64,000 nucleotides of DNA, from positions 1-64,000 of the forward strand of contig JAEFAR010000009.1 of assembly GCA_016287675.1 (NCBI GenBank), read 5' to 3'. The notes below the pieces were generated by a model, which worked only from the letters and a program-made list of their open reading frames with translations, made no database searches and had not been told where the DNA came from. The DNA is from Lachnospiraceae bacterium. GTDB taxonomy: Bacteria; Bacillota; Clostridia; Lachnospirales; Lachnospiraceae. How positions within the stretch are numbered: position 1 is the stretch's first letter; every line of letters starts with the position of its first letter. Below are positions 62,736 to 64,000 of the stretch, piece after piece. A program made the position numbers and the translations under genes.

Positions 62736-63057
62736 ACTTTTCAGACTTTTTGCTGTCGCCTTCTTCGGGGAAGGGAGCAACTCTTGAAAAGGCCATGTCG
62801 TAACCGTCGTTTCCATAGTTCAAAGAGCGGTTTACACGACTGATCGTGGCTGTCGAAGCGCCTGTTTCTTCAGCAATCTCGAGATAGGTTTTTTTGGCTC
62901 TCAGCATAGCCGCAACTTGGAAACGCTGTGCAAATGAAAGGATCTCATTTACTGTACAGATGTCCTCGAAGAAATTGTAGCATTCTTCATGGTTTTTCAA
63001 GCTGAGTACCGCGTCAAAAAAATAATCAACAGCGGGTGTCTTGATGTTAATACTCAT
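62734..63057 (-). CDS. yerC: YerC/YecD-family TrpR-like DNA-binding protein
   Basis: A 107-residue protein of the TrpR/YerC/YecD family: helical DNA-binding fold with a helix-turn-helix in TYLEIAEETGASTATISRVNRSLNYG (about 58-83). Start ATG 63057 with GGAGG 9 nt before it. It stands convergent to pcrA, with which it is often neighboured in Firmicutes. Ligand and regulon are not known; the tryptophan-sensing residues of true TrpR are not assumed. Confidence 0.88.
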   Translation of the reverse strand: MSINIKTPAVDYFFDAVLSLKNHEECYNFFEDICTVNEILSFAQRFQVAAMLRAKKTYLEIAEETGASTATISRVNRSLNYGNDGYDMAFSRVAPFPEEGDSKKSEK

Positions 63058-63343
63058 TTCTCTATATCCTCCATTTTGCCGTAAGGCAAAGTACATTTAC
63101 TTTTGTATTTTAACACTACACAATTCTAAAGTAAATAGCTAAAAAGCAATTAAATAAAAAATTCACAAATTTATTTTTTGCTGCTCTTAAGCCCGGGGAC
63201 TTTACATGTACAGCTTTCGGTAAGTTAGAAGTGTATATTTTTTGTTAAAATTTTATACATTAATAATTTAGTGTTGTAAAATCGAAAAAAAAGTGGTAAA
63301 TATATTAGATATTAAATTTAGGAGTAACCGACGGAGAGTAGAT

Positions 63344-64000
63344 ATGTTCAAAATTCTTAAAAAAAGCATGTTATCCGACAATATAGTCCTGATGGATATT
63401 TATGCGCCCAGAGTAGCTCATAAGTGTCTTCCCGGACAGTTTGTCATTGTTCGCCCCGATGAAAAAGGAGAGAGGATCCCTCTCACCATCTGCGATTACG
63501 ACAGGGAAAAGGAAAGCGTGACCATAGTTTTTCAGACTGTCGGAGCATCCACAAAAATGATGGCTGCCTACAATGTGGGTGATGAATTTGCCGATTTTAC
63601 CGGCCCTCTGGGCCTTCCTTCGGAACTTTGCAAAGAAGATCCGGAAGAGCTTAAGAAAAAACACATAATCTTCATGGCAGGCGGTGTCGGAACAGCTCCG
63701 GTCTATCCGCAGGTGAAATGGCTCCATGAGCAGGGAGTTGACGCAGATGTTATCATAGGCGCGAGAAACGAATCCCTGATCATCCTTGAAGATGAGATGA
63801 AAAAGGTCGCTGCAAACGTTTATGTTACGACCGATGACGGAACAAAGGGAAGAAAGGGCAATGTAAACGATTGCCTTAAGTATCTTATAAATGAAGAACA
63901 CAAGACCTACGATCACGCAGTAGCCATCGGTCCCCTGATCATGATGAAGTTTGCTTCGCTTTTGACCAAGGAACTGGGAATTCCCACAGTTGTTTCCATG
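63344..64000 (+). CDS. NfnA-like FAD/NAD-binding subunit (partial, runs off the end)
   Basis: Starts at ATG 63344 (GGAGAG before it) and is open to the last base: 219 residues, C terminus missing. The protein begins MFKILKKSMLSDNIVLMDIY, has the FAD-binding RVAHKCLPGQFVIVRPDEKGERIPLT region, TGPLGLP, and the NAD(P)-binding MAGGVGTAPVYPQV. This is the pattern of the ferredoxin-NADP reductase/dihydroorotate dehydrogenase electron-transfer family and close to subunit A of the bifurcating NADH-dependent ferredoxin:NADP oxidoreductase (Nfn). The glutamate-synthase-like partner nfnB would be expected just outside the window; sulfide dehydrogenase subunit is the alternative name. Confidence 0.8.
   Translation, partial: MFKILKKSMLSDNIVLMDIYAPRVAHKCLPGQFVIVRPDEKGERIPLTICDYDREKESVTIVFQTVGASTKMMAAYNVGDEFADFTGPLGLPSELCKEDPEELKKKHIIFMAGGVGTAPVYPQVKWLHEQGVDADVIIGARNESLIILEDEMKKVAANVYVTTDDGTKGRKGNVNDCLKYLINEEHKTYDHAVAIGPLIMMKFASLLTKELGIPTVVSM

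Overview
The window looks like a chromosomal segment of a Gram-positive anaerobe of the class Clostridia, most likely family Lachnospiraceae. This is an inference from several things seen together: strong AGGAGG-type ribosome binding sites, sigma-A type promoters, a T-box leader on tyrS, a CIRCE operator, [FeFe]-hydrogenase-like sensor proteins, CotH-type lipoproteins with Thr-Pro linkers, and NfnA-like and 2-hydroxyacyl-CoA dehydratase activase-like proteins. There is no phage or transposase gene. Most of the window is core metabolism, with a short accessory patch at about 18.7-24.4 kb.

Layout. 0-0.4 kb: structured repeats of unknown nature beside a tRNA-Gly. 0.6-6 kb: acetolactate synthase-like enzyme, queA and two tandem CNNM/CorC-type membrane proteins. 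6-12 kb: a hydrogenase-like/chemoreceptor fusion, then metF, a methionine synthase activation-domain protein and metH, which together form a cobalamin-dependent methionine branch. 12-18.7 kb: a sugar-acid dehydrogenase (SDR), a YqeG phosphatase, Xaa-Pro peptidase, glnS, an MFS carrier and efp. 18.7-21.9 kb: four 73-bp tandem repeats that read as terminators behind a minus-strand operon of ABC ATPase (with an in-frame amber codon), ABC permease, LytTR regulator and DUF3021 membrane protein; paired LytTR-type sites lie before its promoter. 22-24.4 kb: two AT-rich unknown membrane-protein genes behind a promoter with a G8 spacer tract, an unannotated 59-residue gene, and a complex leader before serC. 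24.4-36.4 kb: serC-serA, a heterodimeric ABC exporter, M3 peptidase, DJ-1/PfpI protein, manA, CIRCE-controlled htpG and a HAD hydrolase. 36.4-46.6 kb: tRNA-Pro, tRNA-Thr, CotH lipoprotein, serS, T-box/tyrS, TraX-like protein, and a two-component system with a lipoprotein. 46.7-64 kb: cheV, a large acidic membrane protein, hisH-hisF-ung, a giant acyl-CoA dehydratase activase-like protein, folC, HtrA protease, a DUF2974 hydrolase, a small membrane protein, pcrA, yerC, and the start of an NfnA-like flavoprotein that runs off the end.

The strongest leads outside ordinary genes are: (1) a modular, non-coding hairpin element present at 36.4 and 42.5 kb, whose hairpin arms differ between copies but stay complementary, with a second 30-bp module shared by the 42.5 kb copy and the serC leader; (2) a poly-G tract inside an otherwise consensus promoter of two unknown genes, which could be phase-variable; (3) the 73-bp repeat array as a bank of consecutive terminators; and (4) the LytTR-controlled ABC operon whose ATPase carries an amber codon.
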